Positions 52,907 to 62,929 are shown, numbered from the stretch's first letter. The stretch: 64,000 nucleotides of DNA from Gracilimonas sp040117685 (GCF_040117685.2 NZ_JBEDYP020000007.1:1-64000), one strand, 5' to 3'. Notes: generated from the letters alone by a model not told the origin. Numbers and translations are program-made.

Positions 52907-54673
52907 CTATACCGTACGGTCGGTATCGAAGTCTTCCAGAATCTCTTTAATACGATTCAGGAAAGCACCACCATGAGCACCGTCAATAATACGGTGATCG
53001 TAACTCATGGAGAGATACATCATATGACGGATAGCGATCACATCACCGGCGTCCGTTTCCATCACAACCGGACGCTTCTCAATAGCACCCGTACCAATAA
53101 TGGCTACTTGCGGCTGGTTAATAATGGGCGTTCCCATCAGGTTACCCACACTTCCGTAGTTAGTCAGGGTGATGGTTCCGCCCACTAAATCGTCGGGACT
53201 TAACTTCTTGCTTCGGGCTTTTTCGGCTACCTCATTTACGGAGTTAGCCAAACCAACGAGGTTTTTCTCCTGTGCTTTTTTGATAACCGGCACAATCAGT
53301 CCGCCTTCTCCACCGGTTCCAAGCGCAACCGCCAGCCCGAAGTTGATATCTTTCTTCAGGTGAATTTCATCATCAACAACCGAACTGTTAATAAGCGGGA
53401 ACTCCAGCATGGCGTTAATGATAGACTCCACAAACAGAGGAGTAAAAGTAAGCTTGGTTCCTGTTTTTTCCTGGAACTTGCCTTTGTTAGCATTTCTCCA
53501 CTTCACCATGTTGGTTACATCCACTTCGGCAAATGTGGTAACGTGCGCAGAAGTTTGCTTAGATCGAACCATGTGTTCGGCAATCATCTTGCGCATGCGA
53601 TCCATCTTGATCACTTCCACATCACCCGAAGGAGAATGCTTCACATCCAGCTGACCGGCAGAAATAGAGCCATCAGAAGATTTTGACCCTGATGAAGGCT
53701 TGCTAAGTCCTGCAGAAGCTGCCTGTTTCTGCTGAGCCGGAGCGGACACTTTGCCGGCTTTTCGGTCTTCAACATATGCGAGAATATCTTTCTTGGAAAC
53801 GCGTCCACCCTGTCCGGAACCGTCAATATTTTCCAGCTCTTCCTGGCTGATTCCTTCCTCTTTGGCGATGGAGCGAACCAGCGGAGAGTAAAAACGACCA
53901 TCACTCCCCACGCGCTGGGGCTCAGAGCCACCGGAAGTACCGTTGGTTGCAGCTGCTACAGGCTGGGCTTCCTGCTTCTGTTCGGCTTTAGTTTCTTTTT
54001 TCTCTTCTTTCTTCGGAGCCGGCTTACTTGAACCTGAACCTACAGATGCTCCTTCTCCGGTTGCAATAACTGCTATTGTCTGCCCCACTTCAATGGTATC
54101 ATTTTCTTCAGCAAGAATTTCAACAAGTGTTCCTGCCGCCGGGGAAGGCACTTCACTGTCCACCTTATCAGTAGAAATTTCCAGCAGTGTTTCATCTTCC
54201 TCAACCTTATCGCCAACCTGTTTCGACCAGCCAATGACGGTAGCTTCCACAACCGACTCACCCATTTGAGGCATCTGTACTTCGATGCGCTCGCCTTCGT
54301 CGCCACCACCTGAGGCAGCTGCTGGTGCTTCTTCAGTTTTCTCCTGAGCTTCGGCCTCCTGCGTTTCTTGCTGTGCAGTAGATTCTTCCGCTTCATCGGA
54401 TCCACCTGAGGATACATCTCCGGCAGCATCTGCATCCGTTTCAATAATAGCGATCGGTTTACCTACTTCAATAACATCTCCTTCTTCAGCAAGCACTTCT
54501 ACGAGTACACCTGCTTCGGGAGAGGGCACCTCTGTATCCACCTTATCGGTGGCTACTTCCAGTAAAGTTTCATCTACTTCTACAGTGTCGCCAACATTTT
54601 TGGCCCACTCTATAACGGTGCCTTCCATTACCGATTCGCCCATTTGGGGCATAACCACTTCTACCTTCGCCAT
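52907..54673 (-). CDS. dihydrolipoamide acyltransferase (E2) of a 2-oxo acid dehydrogenase
   Basis: A 588-residue E2 protein with two N-terminal lipoyl domains (about 1-78 and 130-207; lipoylated Lys in EVATDKVDTEVPSP and EISTDKVDSEVPSP), a peripheral-subunit-binding domain (about 262-302: FYSPLVRSIAKEEGISQEEL), an Ala/Ser/Lys-rich linker, and an acyltransferase domain ending with the catalytic MSYDHRIIDGAHGGAFL. The two-lipoyl arrangement fits branched-chain or multi-substrate E2 (SucB/BkdB/PdhC types). E1 and E3 genes are not adjacent. Confidence 0.9.
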   Translation of the reverse strand: MAKVEVVMPQMGESVMEGTVIEWAKNVGDTVEVDETLLEVATDKVDTEVPSPEAGVLVEVLAEEGDVIEVGKPIAIIETDADAAGDVSSGGSDEAEESTAQQETQEAEAQEKTEEAPAAASGGGDEGERIEVQMPQMGESVVEATVIGWSKQVGDKVEEDETLLEISTDKVDSEVPSPAAGTLVEILAEENDTIEVGQTIAVIATGEGASVGSGSSKPAPKKEEKKETKAEQKQEAQPVAAATNGTSGGSEPQRVGSDGRFYSPLVRSIAKEEGISQEELENIDGSGQGGRVSKKDILAYVEDRKAGKVSAPAQQKQAASAGLSKPSSGSKSSDGSISAGQLDVKHSPSGDVEVIKMDRMRKMIAEHMVRSKQTSAHVTTFAEVDVTNMVKWRNANKGKFQEKTGTKLTFTPLFVESIINAMLEFPLINSSVVDDEIHLKKDINFGLAVALGTGGEGGLIVPVIKKAQEKNLVGLANSVNEVAEKARSKKLSPDDLVGGTITLTNYGSVGNLMGTPIINQPQVAIIGTGAIEKRPVVMETDAGDVIAIRHMMYLSMSYDHRIIDGAHGGAFLNRIKEILEDFDTDRTV

Positions 54674-54865
54674 AAATTCTTTTGTTTTACTGCCTGTAAG
54701 GCGGTTTTAAGGAAAATTAAACGGACTCTAAAGTTCAGGATAATTCCAATTAGTTCAAAATAAGTATCGTTCCTTTAAAAATGGGAAAAGCGCTTTTTCT
54801 GAGGCTGAACAAAGCCGGATTATTTTATACCCGATAAATTTTACTTCAACCTGAGTATACTTCGT

Positions 54866-54900
54866 CATTGAATGTTCGTTATTCCCTGTTCAATGTTCTT
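54866..54900. repeat. intergenic word repeat, degenerate copy
   Basis: CATTGAATGTTC ... CTGTTCAATGTTC: the reverse complement aligns with 59,171-59,204 word by word (AGAA-ATTGAA-A-GGAA pattern). Related to the palindrome at 4,825-4,850. Confidence 0.5.
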
Positions 54901-54905
54901 AAAGG

Positions 54906-54936
54906 TTTGTCCTCAGTTCTGTTTTTATTAACTTCG
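54906..54936 (+). promoter_or_regulatory. putative promoter of frr
   Basis: TTTG (54,906-54,909), 19-base spacer, TAACTTCG (54,929-54,936), matching TTTG-N17-20-TAnnTTTG with one mismatch, about 40 bases before the frr start. Confidence 0.45.
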
Positions 54937-54975
54937 CAAAGTTAGTCAAACAGCATAAATAAAAGTCTTGGCGCT

Positions 54976-55545
54976 ATGATATCGGAAGAATTACAGGAAA
55001 TTATTGATGAAGCTGAAATCCATATGGATGAAGCCACTGCTTATTTTAAAAAAGAACTCTCTCATGTGCGTGCCGGGAAAGCCAATCCCGCTCTACTCGA
55101 AGGCATCAAAGTTGAATACTATGGTTCACAAACTCCGCTTCAGCAGCTGGCCAATGTAAGTGCTCCCGAAGCGCGGCTACTGGTTATTCAGCCTTATGAT
55201 AAATCAAGCATGGAAGATATTGAAAAGGCAATTATGTCGGCCGGGCTTGGGCTGAACCCAAACAACGATGGCGAACGCATTCTCATACCGCTTCCCGTAC
55301 TAACCGAGGAACGACGTAAAGAGCTGGTTAAGCACTCCAAGGATATAGCGGAAAAAGCAAAAATCAGTATCCGAAACACCCGTCGGGATGCTAACGACGC
55401 CATCAAGAAAAAAGTAGAGAGCGAATCTCTTTCCGAAGACTCCAAGTACGAGGCCGAAGATGAAGTGCAGCAGCTCACTGATAAATACACTGCCAAAGTT
55501 GACGAACTCCTCGAGAAAAAAGAAAAAGAAATAATGACGGTTTAG
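54976..55545 (+). CDS. frr: ribosome recycling factor
   Basis: A 189-residue factor that, with EF-G, splits post-termination ribosomes. The helix-bundle signature SHVRAGKANPALLEGIKVEY and the C-terminal ISIRNTRRDANDAIKKKV, EDEVQQLTDKY stretch identify RRF. It precedes smc by 95 bases, which contain an inverted word repeat. Confidence 0.98.
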   Translation: MISEELQEIIDEAEIHMDEATAYFKKELSHVRAGKANPALLEGIKVEYYGSQTPLQQLANVSAPEARLLVIQPYDKSSMEDIEKAIMSAGLGLNPNNDGERILIPLPVLTEERRKELVKHSKDIAEKAKISIRNTRRDANDAIKKKVESESLSEDSKYEAEDEVQQLTDKYTAKVDELLEKKEKEIMTV

Positions 55546-55550
55546 CCGCT

Positions 55551-55623
55551 CAAATCCCAATGAACAATTCCCAAATTCCAGTTTCTTGCTTATTAACCTC
55601 TTCTTTTGGGATTTGGAATTTGG
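55551..55623. repeat. inverted word repeat between frr and smc
   Basis: CAAATCCCAA (55,551-55,560) is complementary to TTGGGATTTG (55,606-55,615), and CCAAATTCCA (55,571-55,580) to TGGAATTTGG (55,614-55,623). The left side carries the words in swapped order, so the element is a mosaic of two words and not a simple palindrome. Confidence 0.65.
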
Positions 55624-55640
55624 TGCTTGAAAATTAGTCT

Positions 55641-58600
55641 ATGTATATATCCGAACTTGATCTTCAGGGATTTAAAAGCTTTGCTCACAAAACAAAAGTG
55701 AAGTTTGACAGCGGGATTACCTCTATCGTAGGCCCCAATGGCTGTGGTAAATCCAATATTGTGGATGCCCTGAGATGGGTTTTGGGTGAGCAACGCCCCT
55801 CTTTGCTGCGTTCTTCGGCTATGGCGAATGTAATTTTCAACGGAACCGCTCAGAAGAAGGCTCTCGGGATGGCTGAGGTTTCGCTGACCTTTGTGAATGA
55901 CAAAGGCATTCTCCCCATCGAGTACAGTGAAGTTACCATTACGCGCCGGTTGTACCGTTCGGGAGACAGCGAGTACCTGATTAATAATACCTCCTGCCGG
56001 CTTAAGGATATTATGGAGCTGTTCATGGATACCGGAATGGGTTCAGATGCCTATTCGGTGATTGAGCTCAAGATGGTTGAGGAAATCCTGAACGATAAGA
56101 ACAACGACCGTCGTCGTTTATTTGAAGAAGCTGCGGGGGTTACCAAGTATAAAGATCAGCGCAAGAAAACTATCCGAAAGCTGGAATCGACCCGAAAGGA
56201 TTTACAACGGGTGGATGACCTGCTGGTTGAACTTCGCAAAAAAGCCCGCTCTCTCGAAATTCAGGCCGAAAAAGCGGAAAAAGCCAAAGTTTATAAGGAT
56301 GAACTTGAGATCAAAGATAAGGCGCTTACCCTTCACGAGTTCAATAAGATAAAGTCTGAGCTGGAACCGCTGAAAGAACGTATTCAAAATGCGGACAAGG
56401 AAAAGAAGGACATCAGCAAATCGATGGGAGAGCTGGAAGAGGCTGATGAAAAAGCCCGGACAGAACTCATCGAAAAGGAAAAACAGCAGGCTGAAGCCCA
56501 GCGCCGAGTGAGTCAGTTGCATAATGCTATCCGGGAAGCCGACACCAACCTCCGCATCACCAAAGAAAAAATTGAGAACGAGAAAAAGGTGATTGCCGAG
56601 TACGGCAAAGACATTGAGCAGGGCAAAAAGGATTTAAAAGAACTGAACGAGCTGTTGGATTCAAGCCGAAAGAAGCTGGAGTCGTTTGATGATGATTTAG
56701 AGAAGTCGGAGAAGGCCCTCGAGGATTCCAAAAAGAAATACGGCCAGATTCAGCAGCAGTACAACCGTGAGCGTTCTGAGTTATATGAAATTGAGGTCCA
56801 AATCAGTGCTACAAACAATGAGTTGAATCAGCTTCAAACCAAGCGGATTAAAATTGAGAGCCGTCTGGAAAATACCGAAGGTGACCTGGAACGCATCAAT
56901 GATGAGATTGTAGATCTGAACGATGAGATCGACAACATGAATGGTGAGCAGGGCCTGATTGAGAAGAAGCTGGAGAATTTGGTTGTTGAAAGGGATGAAC
57001 TGGAAGAGGAATTAGAATCAGCTCGTGAGAAAAGAGAGCAGTTTGCGGAGAAGCAAAACGAAATTAAAGACGAGCTTCGAACCCTTCAGAGTAAAAAAGA
57101 GTCGCTGGAGTCTGAAATCCGGCTGATGAACGACCTGGCCAGTTCTAATGAAGCCTTCCCGGGAAGTGTAAAATTCCTGATCGAAAATCACCGCTTCGAC
57201 TTCAAAGACATGACCACCGTGTCCGAGATTTTCAATACCGACGAAAAGCACGCCGTTGCTCTCGAAGCTGTTCTGGGTGATGTGCTGAACTTTGTGGTCG
57301 TCAAAACCCTGGATGAAGCCAAACGGGCAGCTAAAATCCTTAAAGAAAATGATAAAGGCCGGGCTACTTTCATTCCACTCGATCAGCTCTCAGCGACCTA
57401 CCCGGTTAAAGATGGCAGCTTGTTTGATGAGGTGAAGTCAAAGCGTGAATACTCGGCTCTGAAACAACTACTGTTGGGTAATGCCAAAGTTTTTGACTCG
57501 GTTGAAAACGCTTATTCTGCTACAAAAAAGGATGACGAACTGGTAGGTGTTACTTTTGCTGGTGAGGTGGTTACCAACTCCCGGTTTTTCCAAAGCGGAA
57601 GTAAAAGCAAGAACGCCGGTATCCGGGTTGGACTTAAAGACAAGATCGAAAAGCTGGAGAAAGAAGAAGCGAAGGTTACCAAAGAAATTTCCAAGCTGGA
57701 AGATTATCTGCAGCAAATCGTTGAGAAGTATGAGAAGCTGGACATCGGCGAGCTCAGTAAATCATTGAAAGAAAAGGAGCAGGAAGTCCGTCGTCTGGAA
57801 CAGCAACAGCACAGCCTGAGCTCCAAAGTCCAGGTATATCAAAAAAATATTGGTGAGCTGGTTAACCGAAAGGACAACCTGAAAAGCAGCGAAGGCACCG
57901 CCCAGGAAGAACTCGATTCCATTCAGCCCAAGCAAAAAGAATTACAGCAGAAGATGCTGGAGCTGGATGAACAACAGCAGGAAAAGAAAGACCTGCTCGA
58001 AACATTGGAAGACGAGCGCTCCATTGCTCAAAGCCGCTACAACGATACCCAGCTCAAACATCAGGATCTCCGTAACAAAGTTGAAAATCTGGAAAAAGAA
58101 GTTCAGCGGGCTGAGACCGGAATTGAAAATGTAGAGAGGCGCATTGAAAACCGGACTTCGATGACGGAAGAAAGTAAGGAACAGATCGACACGCTCAGTT
58201 CCCGAATCAAAGAGCTGCAATCCAGTATTGAGAAGAATGCTGAGGCCAAAAAAGAAGCTGATGAGGAACTGGAAAAAGCGGAGGAAGCGGCCGCCAAGCA
58301 GCGTGGAAAGATCAATGAAATTGAAAAAGAGCTAAAGGAAGTCCGTCGGAAGAAAGAGGTGAATATGGAGCTGGTTCATCACCTGGATATGGCCCGTGAG
58401 AAAATGGAGATGCAAAGTCAGGCTCTATCTGATCATATTTGGGAAACCTACGGCATCCTCATGAAGCAAATTGAAGGCGCTGAAATGCCGGAAAACAAAA
58501 CGCCTGATGAAGTGAAAGAGCGCATCAGCTGGCTGAAGCAAAAGCTGAACAGCATTGGGGAAGTAAACCCGCTGGCTATCGAAGAATATAAAGAGGAGAA

Positions 58601-59171
58601 AGAGCGGCTGGATTTCTACGAAGAACAAATTAAGGATCTGGAAGAAGCCGAAGAACAGCTGCTCGAAACCATCGATGAGATTAACGAAACGGCTACCGAG
58701 CGCTTTAACAAGACTTTTGAGCGGATTCGGGTTAACTTTCAGAAAGTGTTCAAAACCCTGTTTGAAGCTGACGATTATTGTGACCTGCTTATTGAACAGG
58801 ATGTAGAAGATCCGCTGGAAGCCCGCATTGAAATTAAGGCACAGCCACGCGGTAAGCGGCCATCCGGTATTTCACAGCTTTCCGGTGGGGAGAAAACACT
58901 GACGGCTATCGCCCTTCTTTTCGCTATTTACCTGGTGAAGCCTTCTCCGTTTTGTGTTTTGGATGAGGTGGACGCTCCGCTTGATGATGCCAACATTGAG
59001 CGATTTGCCAAGATGATTAAGGAATTCAGTGAAGACACTCAGTTTATCATCATTACCCACAACAAAAAGACAATGAGCAAAGCCGAGATGATGTATGGGG
59101 TGACCATGCCAACTACCGGAGTTAGTCGTTTAGTTGGGGTGAAGCTGGACGAAGTGGAAGACGTGCTCTGA
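55641..59171 (+). CDS. smc: chromosome partition protein SMC
   Basis: A 1,176-residue structural-maintenance-of-chromosomes ATPase. Walker A GPNGCGKSNIVDALRWVLGE, two long coiled coils (about 170-500 and 680-1,000) around a hinge (about 520-650, PGSVKFLIE...TRSF-like Gly-rich elements), and C-terminal signature LSGGEKTLTAIALLFA with Walker B FCVLDEVDAPLDD. It organises and segregates the chromosome with ScpA/ScpB, which are not in this window. Full length; no truncation. Confidence 0.98.
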   Translation: MYISELDLQGFKSFAHKTKVKFDSGITSIVGPNGCGKSNIVDALRWVLGEQRPSLLRSSAMANVIFNGTAQKKALGMAEVSLTFVNDKGILPIEYSEVTITRRLYRSGDSEYLINNTSCRLKDIMELFMDTGMGSDAYSVIELKMVEEILNDKNNDRRRLFEEAAGVTKYKDQRKKTIRKLESTRKDLQRVDDLLVELRKKARSLEIQAEKAEKAKVYKDELEIKDKALTLHEFNKIKSELEPLKERIQNADKEKKDISKSMGELEEADEKARTELIEKEKQQAEAQRRVSQLHNAIREADTNLRITKEKIENEKKVIAEYGKDIEQGKKDLKELNELLDSSRKKLESFDDDLEKSEKALEDSKKKYGQIQQQYNRERSELYEIEVQISATNNELNQLQTKRIKIESRLENTEGDLERINDEIVDLNDEIDNMNGEQGLIEKKLENLVVERDELEEELESAREKREQFAEKQNEIKDELRTLQSKKESLESEIRLMNDLASSNEAFPGSVKFLIENHRFDFKDMTTVSEIFNTDEKHAVALEAVLGDVLNFVVVKTLDEAKRAAKILKENDKGRATFIPLDQLSATYPVKDGSLFDEVKSKREYSALKQLLLGNAKVFDSVENAYSATKKDDELVGVTFAGEVVTNSRFFQSGSKSKNAGIRVGLKDKIEKLEKEEAKVTKEISKLEDYLQQIVEKYEKLDIGELSKSLKEKEQEVRRLEQQQHSLSSKVQVYQKNIGELVNRKDNLKSSEGTAQEELDSIQPKQKELQQKMLELDEQQQEKKDLLETLEDERSIAQSRYNDTQLKHQDLRNKVENLEKEVQRAETGIENVERRIENRTSMTEESKEQIDTLSSRIKELQSSIEKNAEAKKEADEELEKAEEAAAKQRGKINEIEKELKEVRRKKEVNMELVHHLDMAREKMEMQSQALSDHIWETYGILMKQIEGAEMPENKTPDEVKERISWLKQKLNSIGEVNPLAIEEYKEEKERLDFYEEQIKDLEEAEEQLLETIDEINETATERFNKTFERIRVNFQKVFKTLFEADDYCDLLIEQDVEDPLEARIEIKAQPRGKRPSGISQLSGGEKTLTAIALLFAIYLVKPSPFCVLDEVDAPLDDANIERFAKMIKEFSEDTQFIIITHNKKTMSKAEMMYGVTMPTTGVSRLVGVKLDEVEDVL

Positions 59172-59211
59172 GAATATTGAATAAGGAACATTCAACATTG
59201 AATGTTGAAGT
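59171..59211. repeat. palindromic intergenic repeat, copy 2
   Basis: AGAATATTGAATAAGGAAC leads into TTCAACATT-G-AATGTTGAA, nearly identical to 4,825-4,850. It directly overlaps the last base of smc and may also serve as its terminator. Confidence 0.65.
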
Positions 59212-59390
59212 TTAGTTGGTTTGCAGCGGATTGTTAATCCTAATTCCAAACCTGACTCCAATCACTAACCCTAACTCCACACCTCTCTCCGATAGCTCTG
59301 CGTCGGAGCGAATTTTTGCCAGATTCTTTTTAAAAGCTCCCAAACCAATATATTCACGTCATCATCATTTTCTGAATCAACCTATTAGCT

Positions 59391-60326
59391 ATGAAGTGTC
59401 GCATTCCGGTTTTTCTGATTTTATCCTTTCTTCTGATTGCTTGTCAGCCTCAAAAAAAACAGCCAGATTTTGACTCGCTTCCACTTTCAGCTCAGTCTAT
59501 TTCTATGCTGGGCGACACGCTAAAAACGAATATTCAGGGCATTCCCGAACGGTATTTAATTCGGATAGATTCGCTCAGCAAGCTGGCTTTTCAGGAAGAA
59601 CGCATGGTGGATCACATGATTTGGGAAGCCCGGAAAACCGCTTATGCCGGAGATTACCGCCAGGCAGTTGAGCTTTTCACCGATGCCATCAACCAATTTC
59701 CCAAAGAGCCAAGATTATTCCGGCACCGCGATCACCGATACATTACGCTCCGGGCTTTTGATTCAGCCATTGATGATTTTCAACAGGCTGCAAAGCTTTT
59801 TGAGGGCCAGCCCGACATCATCGAAAAAGACGGTCTGCCAAACAGTCAAAACATACCACTTAGCACCCTTCAGACTAATACATGGTATCACCTTGGGCTG
59901 GCGCATTACCTGAAAGGGGAATATGAGCAAGCCAATCTGGCTTATGAAAATGGGCTTCAGGTATCCGGCAACACAGATATGCGTGTGGCTTTTTTATACT
60001 GGAAGTATATGACGCTGCGAAAACTCGGGCGGGATGCTGAAGCCGGTGCTTTACTCGACCAGGTTTCTCCCGATATGGAACTGATTGAAAATACCAGCTA
60101 TCATGAATTGTTAATGGTGTTCAAAGGGGTTTTTACTCCGGATGAAATTATCACGGAAGAAAACTCCGAACTTGATAATGCTACTCTTGGGTACGGACTC
60201 GGATTCTGGCATCACATTAATGGCCGGGAAGAAAGGGCTAATGAAATCTGGCAAGGGGTACATGAAGCCGGAAACTGGGCGGCCTTTGGCTACATTGCCA
60301 GCGAGGCTGAATTGGCTAGGTTTTAA
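59391..60326 (+). CDS. TPR-repeat lipoprotein
   Basis: A 311-residue lipoprotein (lipobox LIAC near residue 18) with four or more TPR-like helix pairs (GDYRQAVELFTDAINQFPKE, AFDSAIDDFQQAAKLFEGQ, AHYLKGEYEQANLAYENGLQ). No enzymatic motifs; TPR proteins of this kind are protein-interaction scaffolds in the envelope. It converges on the M14 peptidase gene across a long hairpin at 60,358-60,416. Its exact partner is unknown. Confidence 0.85.
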   Translation: MKCRIPVFLILSFLLIACQPQKKQPDFDSLPLSAQSISMLGDTLKTNIQGIPERYLIRIDSLSKLAFQEERMVDHMIWEARKTAYAGDYRQAVELFTDAINQFPKEPRLFRHRDHRYITLRAFDSAIDDFQQAAKLFEGQPDIIEKDGLPNSQNIPLSTLQTNTWYHLGLAHYLKGEYEQANLAYENGLQVSGNTDMRVAFLYWKYMTLRKLGRDAEAGALLDQVSPDMELIENTSYHELLMVFKGVFTPDEIITEENSELDNATLGYGLGFWHHINGREERANEIWQGVHEAGNWAAFGYIASEAELARF

Positions 60327-60357
60327 TATTTACTTCACCGAATAAGAGCACTCAAAC

Positions 60358-60416
60358 AAAGTGTGAAAGTGTTAACGTAAATAACACCATACTTCACGTT
60401 AACACCTTCGCACTTT
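60358..60416. terminator. long bidirectional hairpin between convergent genes
   Basis: A 21-nt arm (60,358-60,378) and its complement (60,396-60,416) differ only at two positions, both compatible with G-U pairing in one RNA strand, with a 17-base loop. It lies between convergent genes, fitting a bidirectional terminator, although no long T-run follows. Confidence 0.6.
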
Positions 60417-60427
60417 AAGACGTTATT

Positions 60428-62929
60428 CTAATTCCCCACAAAGAACACGGCATTCCCGAACAGCAGCTTGCCATTGTGCCAGAAACCTCGGAACAGGGGG
60501 TTATCAACCATATACACTACGTGACCTGCCCCCATATCCTGAACACCGAAAGCAAGCGTGTGCTCCAGTGATTCCTTCGCTTTATTTCCCGCAAAACCGC
60601 TGCGATGAGCTCCCTTTTTGGCCGCTCCAACATTCCACCCGTTTGCAAGATAATCAAAAGCAGAAGACCCCAGTTTCAGTGACATGTAATCCTCATCATA
60701 TCCAAAGGCTAATGGGTGTGAGGTATCCAACGAAATCTCGAAGATGCTGCCGGGATTAAAATACTGTGCCCGCTCGCGTGAAGCTTCCCCATACTTTTGG
60801 AGTTTGTCTTCGGGCTCTTCACTTTCCTCGTTCTCCCGCTCTTTTCTTTTCAAGTTGAAGCCATCCTTCCCGGCTAAGTCATTATTGGCACTTCCAACGG
60901 CAATTAAGGTTCCGCCGGAACGAATCCATTCTTTGATGGCATCCATTTCTCCGTTACCGATGGCACTACCATAAGTATCCGGCAGAATGAGTACATGATA
61001 TTCATCCCAATTAACGGAACCCACATCATCTGCATTAATCAGGTTTACAGGATAGTTGATTTGCTGATCGAAGTAATTCCAGATATGCCCCACCATGTTA
61101 GAGCTGGTTCCCGCACCGGAAAGCAATGCCACCTTAGGCTTCTCGATATAGCGGACATAAGATGATCCAAAATCTTTACCGGAATCCACAAAACCCGTAG
61201 CTACGGGGGTAATAATCCGGTTCAACAAGTTTGCCTCATCCTTCACGATCTCATCAAATTTATCACCGAGCCTTTCATTTCCATTGCGTGTAATAATTAA
61301 CGTACCGGGAGCATATTCTTTTCCGTTCAGGGTGAAGGCCTTTTCAGCATACCGAACGGCAACGCCTTCATCCAGCAATCGGGCAAGATATCTCAAGTCT
61401 TCGATAGAGTTCCATTTTGCGAGATAAGCATACGGCTTGTCGATAACAGGAGTGAGCTCATCCTCCATACTCATGGAAAGGGGCTCGGTATCCAACTGTC
61501 CTTTGATTGCATAGCCATCTACTCCATAGGCATAATGCATTTCCCAGGCGGTGATATCGTACGTGAGCGAATCTGCAAGCTCCGGCTTAGGCTCAAACAA
61601 CACCCGAACCAGCGTTCCCTTGGGCTGATACGTACTGATCACGTAGTCACCTTCCTCAATGGAAACCCGACCGGTTTCACCCGTTCTGTAATCATATCCG
61701 TTTGCATTGGAAGAACGGCTCGCCACCCCAAAATCGATGCGCTGATTTACCAGGTATCTTAGCAGCCGGGATACTTTATCCGGGTTGCTGCTCTTTTTCA
61801 CCACAAAGGTTTTATATTCTCCGGCTCCGTTTCGGTTGGTATTGGTGAAATAATCAGAAAACTCCTGAATCACCCGTTTCGAATTTTGAGCGGTAATTTC
61901 CACGGTGGACAATCCGCTTACAGTATGGTGTGTCAAACGATCATTCAGTGTAAGCGTATCGCCTTCGGCTGTAATCACTCCTCGTCCGGCAGAACTATGT
62001 CCGGCCTGCTCGTACGTCATCCCGATAGCCCCGTTAAATGTAGGCCAGGTATCCCCGTAGCTTGGGTAGAACAGGTCAAATACCTCGCGGGTAAAGTACA
62101 GCCAGTTTTCTTCATCAAAATATTTGGCGTGGTTTTTTCCAATCATGGTCTGAAACTGCCGCTGCCAGTCTGTGATCGCCATATGGAATGGTTCTGCAGC
62201 AGGTGCAAAATAATATGGTGAATTGTATCCCTGCTCGTGAAAATCCACATGCACATGAGGCATCCACTCGTTATAAACGCGGATTCGCTGCTGACTCTCC
62301 ACCTGTGTTTGCCAGGCCCAATCACGGTTCAGATCAAAATAATAGTGATTAGTTCTGCCTCCGGGCCATGGCTCATTGTGCTCTCGGGTTTCCGGATGCA
62401 CGTTTTTATTCTCCCCAACCACACTGCGATACCAGTTTACATAGCGATCACGACCATCAGGATTTACCATCGGGTCCATAATTACAACTGTATTTTCCAG
62501 ATCGTTGGCGTTCTCTGTAATCAGTTTATAAACAGTATTCAATGCCGCCTCACTGGAAGAAGTTTCGTTACCGTGCACGTTATAGCTCAGCCATACAATC
62601 GCCTTTTGGTTGGGCGTTGGAGTTCCTGCTTCCAGGTCGGCCAGTTTTAAATTATTGGTTCGGATTTCATCCAGATTTTGGTGATTGGCCTCGGTTGTAA
62701 CCACGGCATACATCAGCTCACGTCCTTCATTGGTGATTCCGTATTGGGTAAGTGAAACCATAGGTGATTCGTCAGCCACATGCTGAAAGTAATTCATCAC
62801 TTTATAATGGGGCGTCCATTTTTCGCCTAATTCATACCCTAAAAACTCAGCCGGCGACTGAAGCTGAGCGAACGTACTTCCGGTTAACATTAAACAAGCT
62901 GTAACAGCTGCCAAAACAAATTTCTTCAT
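60428..62929 (-). CDS. secreted M14-family zinc carboxypeptidase
   Basis: An 833-residue exported protein (signal peptide ends near TFAQ, about 21). The M14 catalytic domain (about 40-330) contains NVHGNETSSSEAALNTVYKL with the zinc ligands His and Glu, the Arg-containing DRYVNWYRSV, and the third zinc ligand in HVDFHEQGYN. A long C-terminal half includes a glutamine-amidotransferase-like fold (ALLSGAGTSSNMVGHIWNYF; GGTLIAVGS) of unknown use. Typical of large M14 proteins in Bacteroidota. Confidence 0.9.
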   Translation of the reverse strand: MKKFVLAAVTACLMLTGSTFAQLQSPAEFLGYELGEKWTPHYKVMNYFQHVADESPMVSLTQYGITNEGRELMYAVVTTEANHQNLDEIRTNNLKLADLEAGTPTPNQKAIVWLSYNVHGNETSSSEAALNTVYKLITENANDLENTVVIMDPMVNPDGRDRYVNWYRSVVGENKNVHPETREHNEPWPGGRTNHYYFDLNRDWAWQTQVESQQRIRVYNEWMPHVHVDFHEQGYNSPYYFAPAAEPFHMAITDWQRQFQTMIGKNHAKYFDEENWLYFTREVFDLFYPSYGDTWPTFNGAIGMTYEQAGHSSAGRGVITAEGDTLTLNDRLTHHTVSGLSTVEITAQNSKRVIQEFSDYFTNTNRNGAGEYKTFVVKKSSNPDKVSRLLRYLVNQRIDFGVASRSSNANGYDYRTGETGRVSIEEGDYVISTYQPKGTLVRVLFEPKPELADSLTYDITAWEMHYAYGVDGYAIKGQLDTEPLSMSMEDELTPVIDKPYAYLAKWNSIEDLRYLARLLDEGVAVRYAEKAFTLNGKEYAPGTLIITRNGNERLGDKFDEIVKDEANLLNRIITPVATGFVDSGKDFGSSYVRYIEKPKVALLSGAGTSSNMVGHIWNYFDQQINYPVNLINADDVGSVNWDEYHVLILPDTYGSAIGNGEMDAIKEWIRSGGTLIAVGSANNDLAGKDGFNLKRKERENEESEEPEDKLQKYGEASRERAQYFNPGSIFEISLDTSHPLAFGYDEDYMSLKLGSSAFDYLANGWNVGAAKKGAHRSGFAGNKAKESLEHTLAFGVQDMGAGHVVYMVDNPLFRGFWHNGKLLFGNAVFFVGN

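Larger units (their letters stand above)
54674..54975. other. intergenic region between E2 and frr
   Basis: 302 bases between divergent genes. It holds a word repeat (54,866-54,900) and a promoter-like element for frr (54,906-54,936). No gene is evident in the rest; the E2 promoter must also lie here but no clear -7/-33 pair was found on the minus strand. Confidence 0.6.
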
